A DNA stretch of 64,000 nucleotides from Alkaliphilus metalliredigens QYMF (GCF_000016985.1 NC_009633.1:3515539-3579538), one strand, 5' to 3'; shown: positions 26,614-36,248, numbered from the stretch's first letter. Translations and numbers: made by a program. The notes: generated by a model from the sequence alone, not told the origin.

Positions 26614-27026
26614 TTAGATTAATACCCCTTTCTTCTTCATCACTTAGATTCACTTCAATTCAATTCCATTATTTTCTTAAATACATTCATTTAATATCAC
26701 CTTGATTTATAGCTAACTTGCAAGGAATTTAGAATTCACAAAATACCTTCTATATTGTACCATTTTCGTCACATATTTTCTATACATCTGGTAATTCTTT
26801 TGTATATGCCCTGACATTCATATATTCAAATGTAAATATATAGAAACCTATCTCCATCATCAACACCCTTATATTCTCCATACTCATTGTCTAGTATACC
26901 CACCAATTGGCTTATTGTATTACTACTACCTGCTTAGGTTGGCAGGTTATCAGTATGCTCTTTCCTGCTCTTTCTAGCTTCCCAGCTTCAAGTCTCCACC
27001 TTCTTTTTGTTTATTCTTTTTAGTAC
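26614..27026. other. Intergenic region between zwf and the BCCT gene
   Basis: AT-rich spacer with no reading frame of note. It should contain the BCCT gene's promoter on the minus strand. The stretch CTGCTCTTTCTAGCTTCC near 26964 resembles CTGTTCTTTCTAGTTCTC near 30408, so the two gaps share some repeated sequence. Confidence 0.35.
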
Positions 27027-27057
27027 ACAAAAAGAGCCAATCGGCTAAGATTGACCC
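27027..27057 (-). terminator. Intrinsic terminator of the pgl-gnd-zwf operon
   Basis: On the minus strand GGGTCAATC, loop TTAGCC, GATTGGCTC and then TTTTTG: a 9-bp stem (with G-T pairs) 28 bases after the zwf stop. Confidence 0.85.
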
Positions 27058-27064
27058 ACTAATA

Positions 27065-27089
27065 TGTTAAGTGCCTGGCTTGATTCATT
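27065..27089. repeat. Dispersed repeat, copy A
   Basis: Contains TGTTAAGTGCCTGGCT then TGATTCAT. It differs from the copy at 30551-30574 at about 3 of 24 positions and shares AAGTGCCTGGC with the copy at 40472-40495. It overlaps the last codon of zwf. Confidence 0.6.
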
Positions 27090-28449
27090 TGATTACTTTT
27101 TTCCTTAATTCTTCAAAGTTGGTATACTCAATAGGGGTTGTATCACCTAAATAAGCCTTCACCTGGTCAATAAACTGCCAGGAATGTTCAATCTCATCCC
27201 ATCTAGGAAAAAGAGTGGTATCTCCTAATACAATGTCTAAAAGCAACTTTTCATAGGCCTCTGGTAAGTTTCCTATGGCCTGACATCCATGACAATAGTC
27301 CAAAACCACAGGCTTAACATCGGAACTTAATCCCGGTATTTTTGTATTGATTTGAAAGGTGATGCCATCTTCAGGATCCACTCTGATAATCAATCGATTT
27401 GACTGGATACTGTCCTTTGGCCACTTTTTATGACTATGACTGTTTTCTAAAAATTCAATGATGATTTCAGACTTCTTTTCGTCAAGTTGCTTACCCGTAA
27501 GAATATAGAAGGGAACACCCTTCCATCTCTCCGTATCGATTTCTGCCTTTAAGAAAACAAAGGTTTCTGTTTTTGAATCAGGATCTACACCTTTTTCTTT
27601 TTTATAACCTTTATATTGTCCAACCAAAAGATTTTCAGCATTAAAATTTGCTTTTAGTTTTTGAATCACCTGAACCTTCCTTTGACGGATATCATCAGTA
27701 TCAAAATCCTCTGGAGGTTCCATAGCGATAAGACTCAACATTTGCATCAGATGATTTTGAACCATATCCTTCAATGCCCCTGATCCATCATAGTAGCCTC
27801 CTCGATTCATAACCCCTCCTGTTTCCTTAGCTAAAATTGTTACACTTTTGATTCCCTTATTGTTCCATATATCTTCAAAAATCTTGTTGGAAAATCGAAC
27901 AACCAAAATATTCTGGATCATTTCCTTCCCTAAGTAATGATCAATTCGATAGATCTGATTTTCATCGAAGTAATCTCTCACCATCTGATTATATTTTTTT
28001 GCCGAATCCAAATCTTCACCAAAGGGCTTTTCAAATACCACTCTTCCCTTAAGGTCTTCTTTACTTACTAAATTCCCCTCACTAATCCCCCTTGCAATTA
28101 TTGGGAACAAACCTGGTGCAGTGGCCAGGTAAAAAATACTATTGTCTGTGTACATTTGACAGTTGTTTTCAATAAAGGTTTTTAATGCTATGTAATCCGG
28201 CATTGATTCAATATCCATTTGATAATAGAACAAAGATTTTTTGAACACTGACCAATTGATTTCTTCTTTGACTTGAGTTAGGGCATCTTCGATGTAGGAT
28301 TTCGTTGTAAAATTTTTTCTTCCAATGCAAATGATTTTAGTGGCACTGGAAATTAAGTTTTGATCCATTAGGCGATAGAGGGCAGGAAGGAGTTTCTTAT
28401 AAGTTAAATTTCCAGTTGCACCGAAAATGACAAATAAATTGTTCTTCAT
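27085..28449 (-). CDS. zwf: Glucose-6-phosphate 1-dehydrogenase
   Basis: A 454-residue enzyme oxidising glucose-6-phosphate to 6-phosphogluconolactone with NADP+. The N-terminal Rossmann motif is FVIFGATGNLTYKKLLPALY. RIDHYLGKEM is the substrate and catalytic-histidine signature. VFEKPFGEDL and GGYYDGSGALKDMVQNHLMQ are further family blocks. Slightly shorter than the usual 480-500 residues. It is the last gene of pgl-gnd-zwf, 8 bases after gnd, so the three steps of the oxidative pentose phosphate branch are made together, giving NADPH and ribulose-5-phosphate. Confidence 0.96.
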   Translation of the reverse strand: MKNNLFVIFGATGNLTYKKLLPALYRLMDQNLISSATKIICIGRKNFTTKSYIEDALTQVKEEINWSVFKKSLFYYQMDIESMPDYIALKTFIENNCQMYTDNSIFYLATAPGLFPIIARGISEGNLVSKEDLKGRVVFEKPFGEDLDSAKKYNQMVRDYFDENQIYRIDHYLGKEMIQNILVVRFSNKIFEDIWNNKGIKSVTILAKETGGVMNRGGYYDGSGALKDMVQNHLMQMLSLIAMEPPEDFDTDDIRQRKVQVIQKLKANFNAENLLVGQYKGYKKEKGVDPDSKTETFVFLKAEIDTERWKGVPFYILTGKQLDEKKSEIIIEFLENSHSHKKWPKDSIQSNRLIIRVDPEDGITFQINTKIPGLSSDVKPVVLDYCHGCQAIGNLPEAYEKLLLDIVLGDTTLFPRWDEIEHSWQFIDQVKAYLGDTTPIEYTNFEELRKKVIK

Positions 28450-28457
28450 TTATTCAC

Positions 28458-29354
28458 CTATTTTTGATGGATCGCATGACCACCAAATTCCTTTCTCATG
28501 GCAGCAACCACCTTCTCTGAAAACTTGGTTGAATCTGTAGACTTATATCGAGCGAAGAGTGCATTGGAAATAACCGGCATGGATACCTTTAGTCTTAAGG
28601 CTTCTTCTACTGCCCATTGACCTTCACCCGAAGCATCTACAATCCCTTGTATTTCCTCTAATTTTTCGCTTTTTTCAAAGGAACTTAAAACGCATCGCAT
28701 GAGCAAACCTTCAATAATAGAACCATGGCTCCAAACCTTTGCTACATTCTCAAAGTCTAAGCTAAAGGGTCCAGCATTTAACAACTCAAAACCCTCTCCA
28801 ATTGCCTGCATCATCCCATACTCAATGGCATTGTGAACCATTTTCACATAGTGACCGCTCCCCGGTGTTCCCATGAAGGAATATCCATTTTCAATAGATA
28901 TATCCTGAAATAGAGAGCTAATTTGCTCTACAACATGGGGTTCCCCGCCAACCATCATGCATGCCCCTGTTCTAGCTCCTTCAATTCCACCACTGGTGCC
29001 CACATCTATGTAATCAATTCCAATATCTTTCAGCTTTTCATATCGTCTAAGGGTATCTTGATAAAAAGAGTTACCACCATCAATCAAAATATCTCCGGAT
29101 CTTAAGAAGGTTAGCAATTCATCAATCATATTGTCCACTGCCTCACCCGAAGGAATCATCATCCATAAAATCCGTTTCCCCTCCAAAGAATCATAAAGAG
29201 CTTCAAGACTATAGACTCCTTTAATTCCTTCTTTTTCAATCATCTGTGTTTTATCTGGAGTTCTATTATAGGCAACAACTCTGTGTCCATGATCCCTCAT
29301 ATTTAAAGCAAGATTGTAACCCATTTTCCCCAAACCAATCAATCCTATTTCCAT
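28458..29354 (-). CDS. gnd: 6-phosphogluconate dehydrogenase, short (decarboxylating) type
   Basis: A 298-residue enzyme, much shorter than the 470-residue classical form, as in the YqeC/GntZ-like branch. GLIGLGKMGYNLALNM is the dinucleotide fold, NRTPDK follows the second strand, and DGGNSFYQDT plus DVGTSGGIEGARTGACMM are the 6-phosphogluconate-binding blocks. It converts 6-phosphogluconate to ribulose-5-phosphate and CO2. GGAGG precedes the ATG. Short forms are often NAD-dependent; the NRT triplet would rather favour NADP, so the cofactor is open. Confidence 0.93.
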   Translation of the reverse strand: MEIGLIGLGKMGYNLALNMRDHGHRVVAYNRTPDKTQMIEKEGIKGVYSLEALYDSLEGKRILWMMIPSGEAVDNMIDELLTFLRSGDILIDGGNSFYQDTLRRYEKLKDIGIDYIDVGTSGGIEGARTGACMMVGGEPHVVEQISSLFQDISIENGYSFMGTPGSGHYVKMVHNAIEYGMMQAIGEGFELLNAGPFSLDFENVAKVWSHGSIIEGLLMRCVLSSFEKSEKLEEIQGIVDASGEGQWAVEEALRLKVSMPVISNALFARYKSTDSTKFSEKVVAAMRKEFGGHAIHQK

Positions 29355-29408
29355 TGTAAACGCCTCCTATTTATTAATTTAATAACTTATTACCCTCATA
29401 AGACTCTT

Positions 29409-30176
29409 TCATTCAGGATGATGATTTTGATTCTTCAACAAACCCAGATCTTTGTAAGCGTCATGATCAACAAACCATTGTGTTTTTCCCTCAATGGGAG
29501 AAACCAACTGGGCAGGGATCATCTGGGAAGGGTTGCTTAAGAATACCCTCTCCAGAATAGAGGATTTCCCTGCTCCTAAGGCAATATAAGCCACATGACG
29601 GGTTCTGTTAAGGAGGGGCAAAGTGAAGGTCATCCGTTCTGGAGGTGCTTTAGGGGCGTCCATAAGAGAAGAAACCCAGTGCTTTTCTTCCTTTAAAAGG
29701 GGATGCTGTGGGAATAGGGAGGCCGTATGCCCATCTTCTCCTAAACCTAAAAGAATTAAATCAAATTGAGGAATTTCTTCCGATCCCGTTGTAAAGACCC
29801 TAGATAGCATATTTTCATAAGCCCTAGCAGCCTCATCAGGCTTAAGACCAGTGTCATAGGGATGTATCTGATTTTTGGGAATGTCCACATGGTCTAAAAA
29901 AAGTTCCTTTGATTTACAATAATTACTGTCTGTACTGGTTAGGGGTACCCAACGCTCATCTACCCAAAAAACCTGCCATTTAGACCAGTCTATTGAAGCC
30001 TTAATTTCCTTATTCAGTATGCCCTTTGCAAAAACATCCATGGATGAACCACCGGACAATCCTATGGTAAAGCCACCATGCTTCCTGATGGAATCCATGG
30101 CCAAAGCAGTTACATATACCCCTAGCTTCTTGGCAACCTCCTGGGGGGTACCCAGGACAATATTTCCTTTATGCAT
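29409..30176 (-). CDS. pgl: 6-phosphogluconolactonase
   Basis: A 255-residue DevB-type lactonase, hydrolysing 6-phosphogluconolactone. Landmarks are TIGLSGGSSM, VFWVDERWVPLTSTDSNY and LLGLGEDGHTASLFP, the last carrying catalytic residues of the NagB/DevB fold. The start at 30176 follows GGAGG by 8 bases; the ATG at 30191 is too close upstream. It is the first gene of the operon with gnd and zwf. Confidence 0.95.
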   Translation of the reverse strand: MHKGNIVLGTPQEVAKKLGVYVTALAMDSIRKHGGFTIGLSGGSSMDVFAKGILNKEIKASIDWSKWQVFWVDERWVPLTSTDSNYCKSKELFLDHVDIPKNQIHPYDTGLKPDEAARAYENMLSRVFTTGSEEIPQFDLILLGLGEDGHTASLFPQHPLLKEEKHWVSSLMDAPKAPPERMTFTLPLLNRTRHVAYIALGAGKSSILERVFLSNPSQMIPAQLVSPIEGKTQWFVDHDAYKDLGLLKNQNHHPE

Positions 30177-30469
30177 ATTAATTTCCTCCATTTCAGGCTA
30201 TTTTATAGGTCTATAACTATTGATAAATGATTTAAGTGTAAATCCTTTTAGTAATTATTCTATCTTAGCATATCCATATCCTTCACCCTAGAATCAATTT
30301 TCCTAGGAAATATATAATCATAATTCCCATACAATGTTAGATGACAATTTCTTGACTTTGAAACTTATCTACCATTGTAATATGTTAATTACCTGGCACG
30401 ACACTCCCTGTTCTTTCTAGTTCTCAAACCTTTAACTCATTATATCCTTATCATATGATTTAGAGCATG
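30177..30469. other. Intergenic region upstream of pgl
   Basis: AT-rich spacer expected to hold the pgl operon promoter on the minus strand. It includes a diverged copy of the dispersed repeat at 30383-30405 (TGTTAATTACCTGGCACGAC). No reading frame. Confidence 0.35.
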
Positions 30470-30498
30470 AAAAAAAAGGCAAACTATTTAGTTTGCCT
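30470..30498 (-). terminator. Intrinsic terminator of the SLH-protein gene
   Basis: On the minus strand AGGCAAACTA and TAGTTTGCCT form a 10-bp perfect stem followed by TTTTTTT. It lies about 80 bases after the SLH gene and probably ends the pilus operon transcript. Confidence 0.88.
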
Positions 30499-30515
30499 GT
30501 GAATTTTCTAATGAA

Positions 30516-30576
30516 CTGGTTACAAAGAGAACCGTCCCCATTGTATTTTTTGTTAAGTAGCTGGCTCGATTCATCC
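30516..30576. repeat. Dispersed repeat, copy B with GAGAACCGTCCCC element
   Basis: AGAGAACCGTCCCCATTG is followed by TGTTAAGTAGCTGGCTC and GATTCAT. The second half matches copy A. The GAACCGTCCC box with a nearby CCTGGC box looks like a degenerate REP-type element of the kind spread by REP-associated transposases in clostridia; that link is inference. Confidence 0.5.
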
Positions 30577-30579
30577 CTA

Positions 30580-32295
30580 TTAATTTAATCTCCCGGCTTG
30601 CTGAAGCTCATGAAGCATGTATACAGCTTCCCCCCGGGTAACATAGTTTTCCTTAGAGCGAGTGTACTTTTCATACATCATTTTGTCTGCTATTTCGCTC
30701 CAGCTGAAGTTTGAATCACGTAAAACCTTTTGCATAATCAACTCAACTTCTTCATGGGATACTACCCCATTTAAATCTGCTTGATCTGTTAACTCATCTG
30801 AACTAGATTTTCTAACGGTACTCAACAAGTTTAGAAAATCTCCTTTCGATATGTTATTATTTGGCTTAAAGGTACGGTCGCTATATCCTTGAATATATCC
30901 TCTTCTTAAATAAGCATAGAGCTCCTTTCCTGCCCAGTGAGTTACAATATCACTTAACTCTACATAGTTATCATCAATGAGGACTGCATATTTACCCCCA
31001 GTGTACATCATTGCTGGAATTTTTGTGATAATTTTACCTTCCTCTAAGGTACTATATTGATAAATCCATTCATTATTGATCAATCTATAGATTCCCGCTC
31101 GATCGGAACCATAATACTCAAAGTTTAGGTTTACAGGTTTTCTAAACTGGGTCTGATTCAAATCATTAAATATTCTCACTTCAAATACCTTTGATGCAGG
31201 TTCATAGCTTCCATAAAGCTGATTAAAAGAACCTTCTTCTTTTAAAAGTCCAATGTATGTATCTCTATAGACAGTACCTGATTCAAATAAGAGCTCTACG
31301 AGCTTAACTGTATTATTTGATTGACTCCCACTCACAAAATTAACAACAGTTTCAGAATACGCTATGGTTTCTTCAAACATATTTACCCGTTTCCAATTTA
31401 CATTCTCATTGGCAACTCTCATGTTTAGATCTTGATAGGATTCTGAAAAACTAGATCTGAATCCATCCTTAAAGCCCTCAAGAAACCCTAGTCGATACTG
31501 AGGAGTTTCACGTAATAAAAGAAATCGACTAGATAGCTGTTGTTGACTTTCATATTCACTCAATGCACTTTGCCAGCTATTTCCGTTGCCCTGAACATAG
31601 TAGCTGATTCCCATAGCAGATCCGACTTGCTCCCCAGCCTCGATCCCATGCTCAATTCCCATTTCTTTAGTAACTCTTTGAACATCATAATTAACTGTTC
31701 TGTATGAAAAAAGGTATTCTTCTTCGTACCCTAATTTATAACCGTCTATAAAAGCATCTAAGTATACTTTAGAGTCATTTTTTAGATGGTATTCTTGGAT
31801 AATGGCACTTTCTGCTGGTAGGTTTCGTTGCCAATCACTTTTCAACCCTTTACTATAATCTTGTCGTCCCTGTTTTTCACCCAACATTCGTCCGAAAAAT
31901 TCTCCATGCTCCAAACCAATACTAGTTGCACTCATGGCACTGTCAAAGGTTGTATTCCGATAACCTTTTTCATACCCACTTTCAAATCCGACTTCAAAAG
32001 CTTCTTGAAAACGACTGCGATATGGATAGGATTGACTACTAAGATTGTATTCTGACACAACTTTTGTTTTAACTTCTTTATAACTTCTTTCCCAGTTACT
32101 TCTTTCTTTATTTACCTTGTCTCTGTATCCATAAATAGAGCCCGTAGCATCTCCCCATTTTAATCCATCTTCATAACCTATTTCTCGATCTTCTGCATCT
32201 TGCTTTGCATCCGCATAAACAAGAGAAAAGTTTACAAGAAACATACTTATAATGATACAAAGTACTACAATACGTGGCCTAGTTCTTTTTGTCAA
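30580..32295 (-). CDS. Exported protein with GxxxG-type repeats and C-terminal SLH region
   Basis: A 571-residue exported protein. Residues 1-28 are a signal peptide (VVLCIIISMFLVNFSLVYA). Residues 35-300 are a repeated pattern in which glycine recurs every 3-4 residues next to aromatics: GYEDGLKWGDATGSIYGY, VGFESGYEKGYR, DGYKLGYEEEY, LGFLEGFKDGFR. The C-terminus (about 440-571) has one clear SLH repeat with YIQGYSDRTFKPNNNISKGDF and two poorer ones, so it should bind cell-wall polymer. It is the last gene after pilO, 89 bases away, and may anchor or guide the pilus at the wall. The repeat region has no family I know. Confidence 0.75.
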   Translation of the reverse strand: MTKRTRPRIVVLCIIISMFLVNFSLVYADAKQDAEDREIGYEDGLKWGDATGSIYGYRDKVNKERSNWERSYKEVKTKVVSEYNLSSQSYPYRSRFQEAFEVGFESGYEKGYRNTTFDSAMSATSIGLEHGEFFGRMLGEKQGRQDYSKGLKSDWQRNLPAESAIIQEYHLKNDSKVYLDAFIDGYKLGYEEEYLFSYRTVNYDVQRVTKEMGIEHGIEAGEQVGSAMGISYYVQGNGNSWQSALSEYESQQQLSSRFLLLRETPQYRLGFLEGFKDGFRSSFSESYQDLNMRVANENVNWKRVNMFEETIAYSETVVNFVSGSQSNNTVKLVELLFESGTVYRDTYIGLLKEEGSFNQLYGSYEPASKVFEVRIFNDLNQTQFRKPVNLNFEYYGSDRAGIYRLINNEWIYQYSTLEEGKIITKIPAMMYTGGKYAVLIDDNYVELSDIVTHWAGKELYAYLRRGYIQGYSDRTFKPNNNISKGDFLNLLSTVRKSSSDELTDQADLNGVVSHEEVELIMQKVLRDSNFSWSEIADKMMYEKYTRSKENYVTRGEAVYMLHELQQAGRLN

Positions 32296-32384
32296 AACAA
32301 GTCACCTCTTTTCTACATAATATGATTTTAATTTGAAATATACATCAGATTCATTAGATTACTTAAAGAAGTACTCATACCTAT

Positions 32385-33608
32385 TTAATTAGAAAAAGGA
32401 AGTATATCTCGATATAGTACTTCTAGTTTATCAAATAAGAAGTGTCCCTTTGACTTATCTGAAAAACCGGTGCTCTCAACATAGAGTCTTTGAACAGTGG
32501 CTGGATATGTTATTTCAATAGGGAGGCTTACTTCTATATTATTCCAACCCGTCCAATCTACATTATTAACTAAGGATACTTTAAATTCACGACCCTTAGA
32601 ATCTATAAGCACAGCACCTATGCTATGATTATTTGTTTCAAAGCTATAAGCCCATAGGCCAAAGGTTTCTGGCTGTCTGTCAATGGTAATCGGTTCACCT
32701 TCAAAAACTAAATTGGCAACACTGTACTCTCTACTTCTAATAAAATCATATTCTAGTTTTGTAGCATATCTTCCTTCCATACTATTTGTGTTTTGAGAAA
32801 CACTTCCGATTATATCCCTTGGGTTCCCAACAAAAAAAGTATTTTGAGCTTCAAAACCGTAAATTGTATCCTTTTTCCACGAGTCATTATATTCGTCGTA
32901 TTCTAAATAAACTTCTTCCGATTCCCTTTCTATTAGATAAAATCCATCAAAGGGATTAGGCTGATTTTCAGCCTCTATATCATCAGTTGAAAAATAGGTT
33001 AATACACTGGGTTTTTTTGGGAAATACTTACTGACCTGCGGTACTGCATAAAAATCAATCGTCATATTTCCTGACAATAAACCATTCATATCATTGGTTA
33101 TATTCAAACTATTCACAATAATCTTTTTATCATATTCACCAATTTCTTTTAAAAAGCTGATTAATCCTTCATAATTTGTTTGGTAATTAAATTGAATGGA
33201 AGTAACTTCAATAGATGCACTGTCTAAGTAAGTATTTTCATTATCCTCTTCTCCTTGTATTATTTCATTTCGCGGTTGTGTAAAATTAATCTCTGGAATT
33301 TTTATGGTCTCATATAACAGAAATTCGTTTAAAATGAGTATTGTATCCTCCTGTTCTAATTCACCAAAATAGTTTTTAGCAATATCAAGAAAGTCACTGT
33401 TTAGATTTTTGAAATCCTCATCTATGTTTATTTCCGATTGAAACGACTGATTCATCGTTATGTATCCTTGCTGCTTTAATTCCTTATCAATTCTCAACTG
33501 ACCAAGGGCTTCAACTTGGGGTACAATTAAAAATTTATAATAGCTTCCTAACAATACCGTGCCCATTAATAAAAAAGCAAGGATTTTTTCTCTTTTATTC
33601 AGTATCAT
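32385..33608 (-). CDS. pilO: PilO-like pilus protein with extra C-terminal beta domain
   Basis: A 407-residue protein, about twice the usual PilO length. Residues 1-30 hold an N-terminal membrane helix (LAFLLMGTVLLGSYYKFLIV). Residues 30-200 have the coiled and ferredoxin-like arrangement of PilO, ending in GNMTIDFYAVPQ. The extra part (about 225-405) has NLVFEGEPITI, FGLWAYSF and WTGWNNIEVSLP, a jelly-roll carbohydrate-binding type pattern. PilM, PilN and PilO form the inner alignment complex of type IV pili. The start at 33608 follows GGAGG by 9 bases and overlaps pilN by 14 bases. Confidence 0.75.
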   Translation of the reverse strand: MILNKREKILAFLLMGTVLLGSYYKFLIVPQVEALGQLRIDKELKQQGYITMNQSFQSEINIDEDFKNLNSDFLDIAKNYFGELEQEDTILILNEFLLYETIKIPEINFTQPRNEIIQGEEDNENTYLDSASIEVTSIQFNYQTNYEGLISFLKEIGEYDKKIIVNSLNITNDMNGLLSGNMTIDFYAVPQVSKYFPKKPSVLTYFSTDDIEAENQPNPFDGFYLIERESEEVYLEYDEYNDSWKKDTIYGFEAQNTFFVGNPRDIIGSVSQNTNSMEGRYATKLEYDFIRSREYSVANLVFEGEPITIDRQPETFGLWAYSFETNNHSIGAVLIDSKGREFKVSLVNNVDWTGWNNIEVSLPIEITYPATVQRLYVESTGFSDKSKGHFLFDKLEVLYRDILPFSN

Positions 33609-34158
33609 GATCATGCACCTCCCTTACTTTAAAAGTAATGGAAAAGCTATAAAATCCATCATTTTCCGTAATGGAAGGAATAAATATTTCATAAAAATCC
33701 CCATTATAACGCAAATTATGCTCCATTTGAGCAATGTCTAATTTAAGGTATGCATTCCCTTGAATGTGAACCTGTTCTCCATTAATGCTCATAGATTCAA
33801 AAAAAATGTCATTAGGAATTTGTTTTGAAATTTGCAACATCAATTCATCATTAATAACATCTCGGTTTTTTATTTGATGATCTAACTGGAGTAATATATC
33901 AAATTCAGATTTGAAAGCTTCCAGACTTTGTTTTTTGTTTTGAATTGTATCTAATTTCTTCTGATTCTCCAATGAATTTAGGGATTCATTTATAAAAGTG
34001 ATCTCATTCTTAATTGACTTTATTTCAAAAAAATTAAGGATTGGGTAAAAAATCAGTACAAAGATAAGAATCGTTGTTAATGCTATCAAAATTAATCGCT
34101 TTGAACTTGTTTTTTCTGGCTCTACGATATAAGGTTCAAAAAAATTCAGATCTCTCAT
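33595..34158 (-). CDS. pilN: PilN-like pilus assembly protein
   Basis: A 187-residue bitopic protein. MRDLNFFEPY at the start is the conserved PilN cytosolic peptide that docks on PilM. A single membrane helix follows (residues 26-45), then a coiled coil of about 50 residues and a small ferredoxin-like domain. Start at 34158 is preferred to the ATG at 34179, because the peptide then begins with the PilN motif and GGGGGG lies upstream (spacing 12, a little long). It lies between pilM and pilO. Confidence 0.82.
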   Translation of the reverse strand: MRDLNFFEPYIVEPEKTSSKRLILIALTTILIFVLIFYPILNFFEIKSIKNEITFINESLNSLENQKKLDTIQNKKQSLEAFKSEFDILLQLDHQIKNRDVINDELMLQISKQIPNDIFFESMSINGEQVHIQGNAYLKLDIAQMEHNLRYNGDFYEIFIPSITENDGFYSFSITFKVREVHDHDTE

Positions 34159-34180
34159 ATTTCTAATAATCCCCCCCATG

Positions 34181-35353
34181 TTATCTTCTGATTATTGCTC
34201 CAATAGCATTAAGATATATTGGTAATTGACCTGCAACAGAATGATCTAAAATTTCTATTCCATTTAATTCATAGATTGTATCCGTAGGTATATTTAGTAA
34301 AGAATCCATATGAGATGCGATTTGATCAAGCTGTGCACTTCCTCCGTATAAATAGATATTATCGATGGTATTCTCGGAAAATCTACTGGTATAATACTTG
34401 AAAACTTTGTTAATTTCATCAACCCATGTATTCATAGTAGATCTGATCGCATCTACAGTCATGCTATTCATACCTGAATCCTCATATGAAAAGTCACCTA
34501 GCCTATCATCAGAAAGATCTGCTGACTTATATAAAGAAATTGCATCCTCAGCTACTGCTACTTCTTCTTGAAACGCTATACCTAAACCTGTAATTTCATG
34601 CTTCATCTCCCGAGCTTCAGCTAAGTTTATATTTAAGTAAGACGCAATGATTGTGTCTATTTCAGTTGCTCCGGTAGATATAATCCGATTAAATTTGTAT
34701 TCTCCTCTATCAATAATAATCACATTAATATGACTGTGCCCAATATCCAATACAGCAACGGTTTTGTCGTAGATAGCAACCTTATTATTAATTAGCGTAT
34801 CTTTGTGAAATAGTTTGCTAATCACATTAGAGTGAATATCTAATGCAACAGGATTTAAACCTAAAAAGTCAATAAGTTCAAAGTGATTTAAAGCAATTTC
34901 TGCGGGCACTGCTGCCACAAGAATTTTCTGTTTTGTTACATCTTCTTCAATAAATTCTTCAATTACTTTAAATTGCACGACATATTTATCTAATTCAATA
35001 GGTAGATACTCACCAATTTCATAGTTAATCATTTCTTTCATGTCCTCTGGACTCACCGATGGCAAAACGATTTCTCTAGTAAGTATCTGAGTGCTCTCTA
35101 TACTAGAGATAGTAGATTTGATATCTATTTTATTTTCTTCCAATGCTCTTTTTAATACTTCTTTTAATTCCAGCATATTAATAATTTTCCCATCCTCAAA
35201 GCAATCTTGAGGCGTAAGTATGGTGACAGCTTTATCAATACTTACTTTACTATCAGCAAATTTTCCAGTGACTAGCTTAATACTGTAGTTACCAATATCC
35301 ATGGATAAATAATCAGTGTTTTTTGATAAAAAGCTCAATCGATTAAATTTCAA
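34181..35353 (-). CDS. pilM: PilM, actin-like pilus assembly ATPase
   Basis: A 390-residue cytosolic protein of the actin/FtsA fold. It has LSMDIGNYSIKLVTGKF (phosphate loop 1), AVLDIGHSHINVIIIDRGEYKFNR split across the second loop, and IYLYGGSAQLD (adenosine-binding loop). PilM binds the tail of PilN and links the pilus motor to the membrane complex. Length is slightly above the usual 350. GGAGG precedes the ATG. Confidence 0.92.
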   Translation of the reverse strand: MKFNRLSFLSKNTDYLSMDIGNYSIKLVTGKFADSKVSIDKAVTILTPQDCFEDGKIINMLELKEVLKRALEENKIDIKSTISSIESTQILTREIVLPSVSPEDMKEMINYEIGEYLPIELDKYVVQFKVIEEFIEEDVTKQKILVAAVPAEIALNHFELIDFLGLNPVALDIHSNVISKLFHKDTLINNKVAIYDKTVAVLDIGHSHINVIIIDRGEYKFNRIISTGATEIDTIIASYLNINLAEAREMKHEITGLGIAFQEEVAVAEDAISLYKSADLSDDRLGDFSYEDSGMNSMTVDAIRSTMNTWVDEINKVFKYYTSRFSENTIDNIYLYGGSAQLDQIASHMDSLLNIPTDTIYELNGIEILDHSVAGQLPIYLNAIGAIIRR

Positions 35354-35455
35354 TGTATCCCTCCTCCTATGTTCACGATATAAAGTTAAACCTTCTGATA
35401 GGCTAACCTTTGAATCAGTTGATATTAGTGAATAGAATTATATTGCAAAAGCATT

Positions 35456-36229
35456 TTATTGTATCAGTAAATTAAAATACCACAGTACAATTTCCTCATA
35501 AAAAAACATGTTTATAAATGTTGATATAGCGATAAATGGTCCAAAGGGAATTGGATCTTTTCGTGTCTTTAGTTTTGTTCCTAACAAGAAAATAGAAATT
35601 ATACTTCCTATGATAAAAGACAAAAAAGAGATAAGAAGTATGCCCCTCCAACCAAACCAGAAACCCAGCATCCCCATTAATTTAATATCGCCTCCACCCA
35701 TACCACCATTTGAAATAATTGCAATGAGTAAGAATAATCCACCACCTACTAATAATCCTGTAATGCTACTTAAAATCTCAACTGATTGGTTTAAAAGTAT
35801 GAGTGCTGTTAACTTATAGGCTAGTCCAAAAGCAAAACCTAATAATACAATTCCATCAGGAATAATTTGATGATCATAATCAATAAAGGTAATACAAATC
35901 AATAAACTTGTTAATAATAAATAAAAAAGCAAATGAATACTCAAACCATATTTAGAAAATAAAGCCATAAACATAATACCTGTCAACACCTCTACTAGCG
36001 GATACCGGACAGAAAATTTCTCAGCACAATACCTACATCTTCCTCTTAATATCAAATAACTGAAAATAGGAATCAAATCTATAGGTTTTAATAATGTGTT
36101 GCAATTTGAACAATGTGAAGATGGGAAAGCAATAGATTCATTTTTAGGTATTCTAAAGATACATACGTTTAGAAATGAGCCTATAAGTAGACCTAGTATA
36201 AGGATAAGGATAATAATATAAAAGTACAA
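35456..36229 (-). CDS. pilD: Type IV prepilin peptidase/N-methylase
   Basis: A 257-residue membrane protein with about 7-8 helices. It contains GSFLNVCIFRIP, the paired cysteines SHCSNCNTLL and RCRYCAEKF (zinc-binding cytosolic loop of the methylase part), TFIDYDHQIIPDG with the first catalytic Asp, and GGGDIKLMGMLG with the GxGD-type second Asp. It cleaves and methylates the pilin leader peptides encoded upstream. Confidence 0.95.
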   Translation of the reverse strand: MYFYIIILILILGLLIGSFLNVCIFRIPKNESIAFPSSHCSNCNTLLKPIDLIPIFSYLILRGRCRYCAEKFSVRYPLVEVLTGIMFMALFSKYGLSIHLLFYLLLTSLLICITFIDYDHQIIPDGIVLLGFAFGLAYKLTALILLNQSVEILSSITGLLVGGGLFLLIAIISNGGMGGGDIKLMGMLGFWFGWRGILLISFLSFIIGSIISIFLLGTKLKTRKDPIPFGPFIAISTFINMFFYEEIVLWYFNLLIQ

Positions 36230-36248
36230 TTTAGATCAAAACCTTTCT

